From assembly GCF_026410305.1 (NCBI RefSeq), contig NZ_JAPMLQ010000003.1, positions 248,001 through 312,000 of the forward strand: a stretch of DNA of 64,000 bases, in the 5' to 3' direction. Positions within the stretch are counted from its first letter, which is position 1. Each line of letters begins with the position of its first letter. Made by a program: the position numbers and the translations under genes. Below are positions 62,423 to 64,000 of this stretch, piece by piece. The notes under the pieces were generated by a model. That model searched no databases. It saw only the letters and a program-made list of their open reading frames with translations, and was not told the DNA's origin. This DNA comes from Sulfitobacter sp. F26204. Its GTDB lineage: Bacteria > Pseudomonadota > Alphaproteobacteria > Rhodobacterales > Rhodobacteraceae.

Positions 62423-63312
62423 CAGTGCGTTCCCTCGTATGCTTCTTCGCCATCGCCAAGGGTGTCCTTGTCGAGATATTTCCCTTCGCTTTGAGGGCCT
62501 TCGCGCAGTTCCAGATAGGAACGATAAAACACGACCAGCGCCTGCATCAGGATCATGATGCAAAAAGCACAGAGCAGTATTTTGAACAGGAAATAGCCAT
62601 TGAAGCCGCTTGGACTGAACCCGAATGTCTCCACATTCCAGCGCAGTGCCCGTGCCTTGGTCAACAACCGCTCAAGCGTATCGGACGCAGAGGGATTGGG
62701 CACGATCAGATGACGCCATAAAAAGAACCAGCCGTACATCCACGTCAGCACCGCAAATGGGACCATGAAAATGACAGCGCCCACCATATCAATGATCTTC
62801 TTGGTGCGAAACTTTGCCGGACCATACAGCAGATCAACACGCACATGACTGCCCTGTATAAAGGCATAGGACACACACAGACAAATGATCAACGCGTTGT
62901 ACAGCTTTAGCTCTTCGGCATACCAGGAGATGTCAAATTGCATCGGCACGCCAAAACCCAGAACGATGTCGGGCCGTGTGAAAATACGTTGCATGAAGAC
63001 GATGATGATCTGTTGAATGATCATCAGCAGCCCAGCCCAGGCAACAATGCGCCCAATGCCATTGCCGATTTTTTCAAAGAACCGGACGTAGCCCCACATG
63101 ATCTCGTTTCGCACCATACCGATCACGGTCATGATGATCACCGCAACGAGCAATACAAAAAACAATTCAGCCGAAGCCCCGAAATACACAAAACGCATGA
63201 TCGCCTGACTGTCACTCCAGTTCAGCCAAAGCTGCGGATGCGTGATGGCATAGCCGAAATTATAGAATGCAAGCGCGAGGTTTGAAATAAACCACCAAAG
63301 TGCGTCAATCAT
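62422..63312 (-). CDS. TRAP transporter small permease DctQ, large form
   Basis: 296 aa, longer than the typical 160-220. Membrane segments include AELFFVLLVAVIIMTVIGMV, WAGLLMIIQQIIIVFMQRIF, NALIICLCVSYAFIQGSHVR and KIIDMVGAVIFMVPFAVLTW. HVRVDLLYG is the conserved DctQ phrase. It binds DctM in the membrane. It follows dctP by 108 bases that contain a stem-loop and overlaps the start of dctM by one base. Confidence 0.9.
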   Translation of the reverse strand: MIDALWWFISNLALAFYNFGYAITHPQLWLNWSDSQAIMRFVYFGASAELFFVLLVAVIIMTVIGMVRNEIMWGYVRFFEKIGNGIGRIVAWAGLLMIIQQIIIVFMQRIFTRPDIVLGFGVPMQFDISWYAEELKLYNALIICLCVSYAFIQGSHVRVDLLYGPAKFRTKKIIDMVGAVIFMVPFAVLTWMYGWFFLWRHLIVPNPSASDTLERLLTKARALRWNVETFGFSPSGFNGYFLFKILLCAFCIMILMQALVVFYRSYLELREGPQSEGKYLDKDTLGDGEEAYEGTH

Positions 63313-63384
63313 GCTGGAAAGTTCCTGTTCGGAATATCGTGAAACCCGTCCGCGCCGCTGTTGGCTCGGACAGGGGATAACGGA

Positions 63385-63412
63385 TTAGCGGCGGTTCTGA
63401 AACCGCCGCTAA
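63385..63412 (-). other. Intercistronic stem-loop between dctP and dctQ
   Basis: A perfect 12-bp inverted repeat (TTAGCGGCGGTT and AACCGCCGCTAA) with a 4-base loop lies just after the dctP stop. There is no T-run, so it is more likely a stabiliser of the dctP mRNA than a full terminator; binding proteins are usually made in excess over permeases. Confidence 0.75.
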
Positions 63413-63420
63413 CGCCCGAC

Positions 63421-64000
63421 TTAGTTGTCCATTGCGGCCAGAACGCGGTTGCGTTCTGTTGCGTATTTGCCTTCAGACAATGCCAGCCATTCACCGGATT
63501 CGCGCATTGATTTCTGCGCTGACTCATGGATTTCCTTGAACAGATCATCATCCGTGAAGCCCTGCAGAACTTCTGCGGATGCCTTACCAAATGCATCCCA
63601 GATTTCGCCTGAGAATTCGTGGATCTGCGTGCCGCCGGATTTCAGACGCTGCAAGGCCGGACCGTTGCTGGCCACGAACAGGGAATAGTTGTGCTGGTGA
63701 GCATCTGCACAGGATACTTCGATGGCACGCTGCTGTGCAGGTGTCAGACCCTCGAACAGTTCAAGGTTGGTCGCAACAGAGAGCGCAGCACCAGGCTCGT
63801 GGAAACCCGCTGGATAATAGTGATCGCAGACTTCTTGCAAACCCAGTTTTTCATCCGACCAAGGGCCGATCCACTCGGTACCGTCAAGTGCGCCGCTTGA
63901 AAGGGCTTGATAGATTTCACCGCCCGGCAGAACTTGAACAGAAGCGCCCAACTTGGACAATGCCTGCCCACCAAGGCCCGGCATGCGGAACTTGAGACCG
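63421..64000 (-). CDS. TRAP transporter substrate-binding protein DctP (C-terminal part)
   Basis: The gene enters from the right edge; about 192 residues are visible and the N-terminus with its signal peptide is missing. FRMPGLGGQALSKLGASVQV and LPGGEIYQALSSGALDGTEW followed by IGPWSDEKLG match the ligand-binding core of the DctP/TakP group, in which an Arg in the R-x-P-G-x-G segment holds the carboxylate. It binds organic or keto acids in the periplasm and hands them to DctQM. An ATG at 63984 is internal and is not the true start. A stem-loop separates it from dctQ. Confidence 0.93.
   Translation of the reverse strand, partial: GLKFRMPGLGGQALSKLGASVQVLPGGEIYQALSSGALDGTEWIGPWSDEKLGLQEVCDHYYPAGFHEPGAALSVATNLELFEGLTPAQQRAIEVSCADAHQHNYSLFVASNGPALQRLKSGGTQIHEFSGEIWDAFGKASAEVLQGFTDDDLFKEIHESAQKSMRESGEWLALSEGKYATERNRVLAAMDN

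Overview
The window looks like chromosomal DNA of an alphaproteobacterium of the Rhodobacterales (Roseobacter group). The evidence is the gene content and order: the pyrH-frr-uppS-cdsA-dxr-rseP-bamA-skp-fabZ-lpxA-lpxI cluster, a DksA with a degenerate zinc finger, Bpt, DUF2852 and DUF2927 proteins, Hint-domain RTX proteins, TRAP transport and a divergent pair of dimethylglycine-dehydrogenase-like enzymes. No phage, insertion sequence, CRISPR array or plasmid backbone was seen. Most genes are housekeeping, packed with ATGA/TGATG overlaps.

Layout. 1-10.2 kb (minus): one long cluster for UMP kinase, ribosome recycling, isoprenoid and phospholipid precursors, site-2 protease, outer-membrane assembly and lipid A. 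10.3-12.1 kb: divergent miaA and an AraC regulator. 12.4-17.1 kb: peptide-type ABC importer (two permeases and a double ATPase) with no substrate-binding protein beside it. 17.2-25.5 kb: secreted proteins, lytic transglycosylase, ssb, aroK-aroB, a small membrane protein, a secreted helical protein, xerD and a CNNM/CorC transporter. 25.5-31.2 kb: two large FAD/GcvT oxidoreductases transcribed divergently, and a MocA-like nucleotidyltransferase. 31.2-40.3 kb (minus): two secreted-type proteins ending in nearly the same Hint domain. One is 626 aa with RTX repeats. The other is about 2213 aa with 15 cadherin/Ig-like repeats plus RTX, and is preceded by a translationally coupled 52-codon ORF.

41-54 kb: tRNA-Leu(CAA), DedA-like and DsbB membrane proteins, an Lrp-type regulator divergent from arginase and ornithine cyclodeaminase (arginine to ornithine to proline), a flavin monooxygenase, dksA, then a MoxR ATPase, a DUF2927 lipoprotein, a 57-aa membrane protein, a VWA/CoxE-like protein and an M48 metalloprotease. 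These are followed by a PIN protein overlapping an RlmI-like methyltransferase and a small lipoprotein. 54.2-60 kb: glnE with one or two small downstream genes, a YbaK deacylase, DUF2852, an RDD protein and bpt. 60-64 kb (minus): a TRAP transporter with an oversized DctM; its DctP runs off the window.

The least explained parts are the Hint/RTX locus with its coupled micro-ORF, the MoxR-DUF2927-VWA-M48 neighbourhood with a phased TTGCC repeat upstream, and several small ORFs (41, 49, 52, 57 and 32 codons) that are easily missed in automatic annotation.
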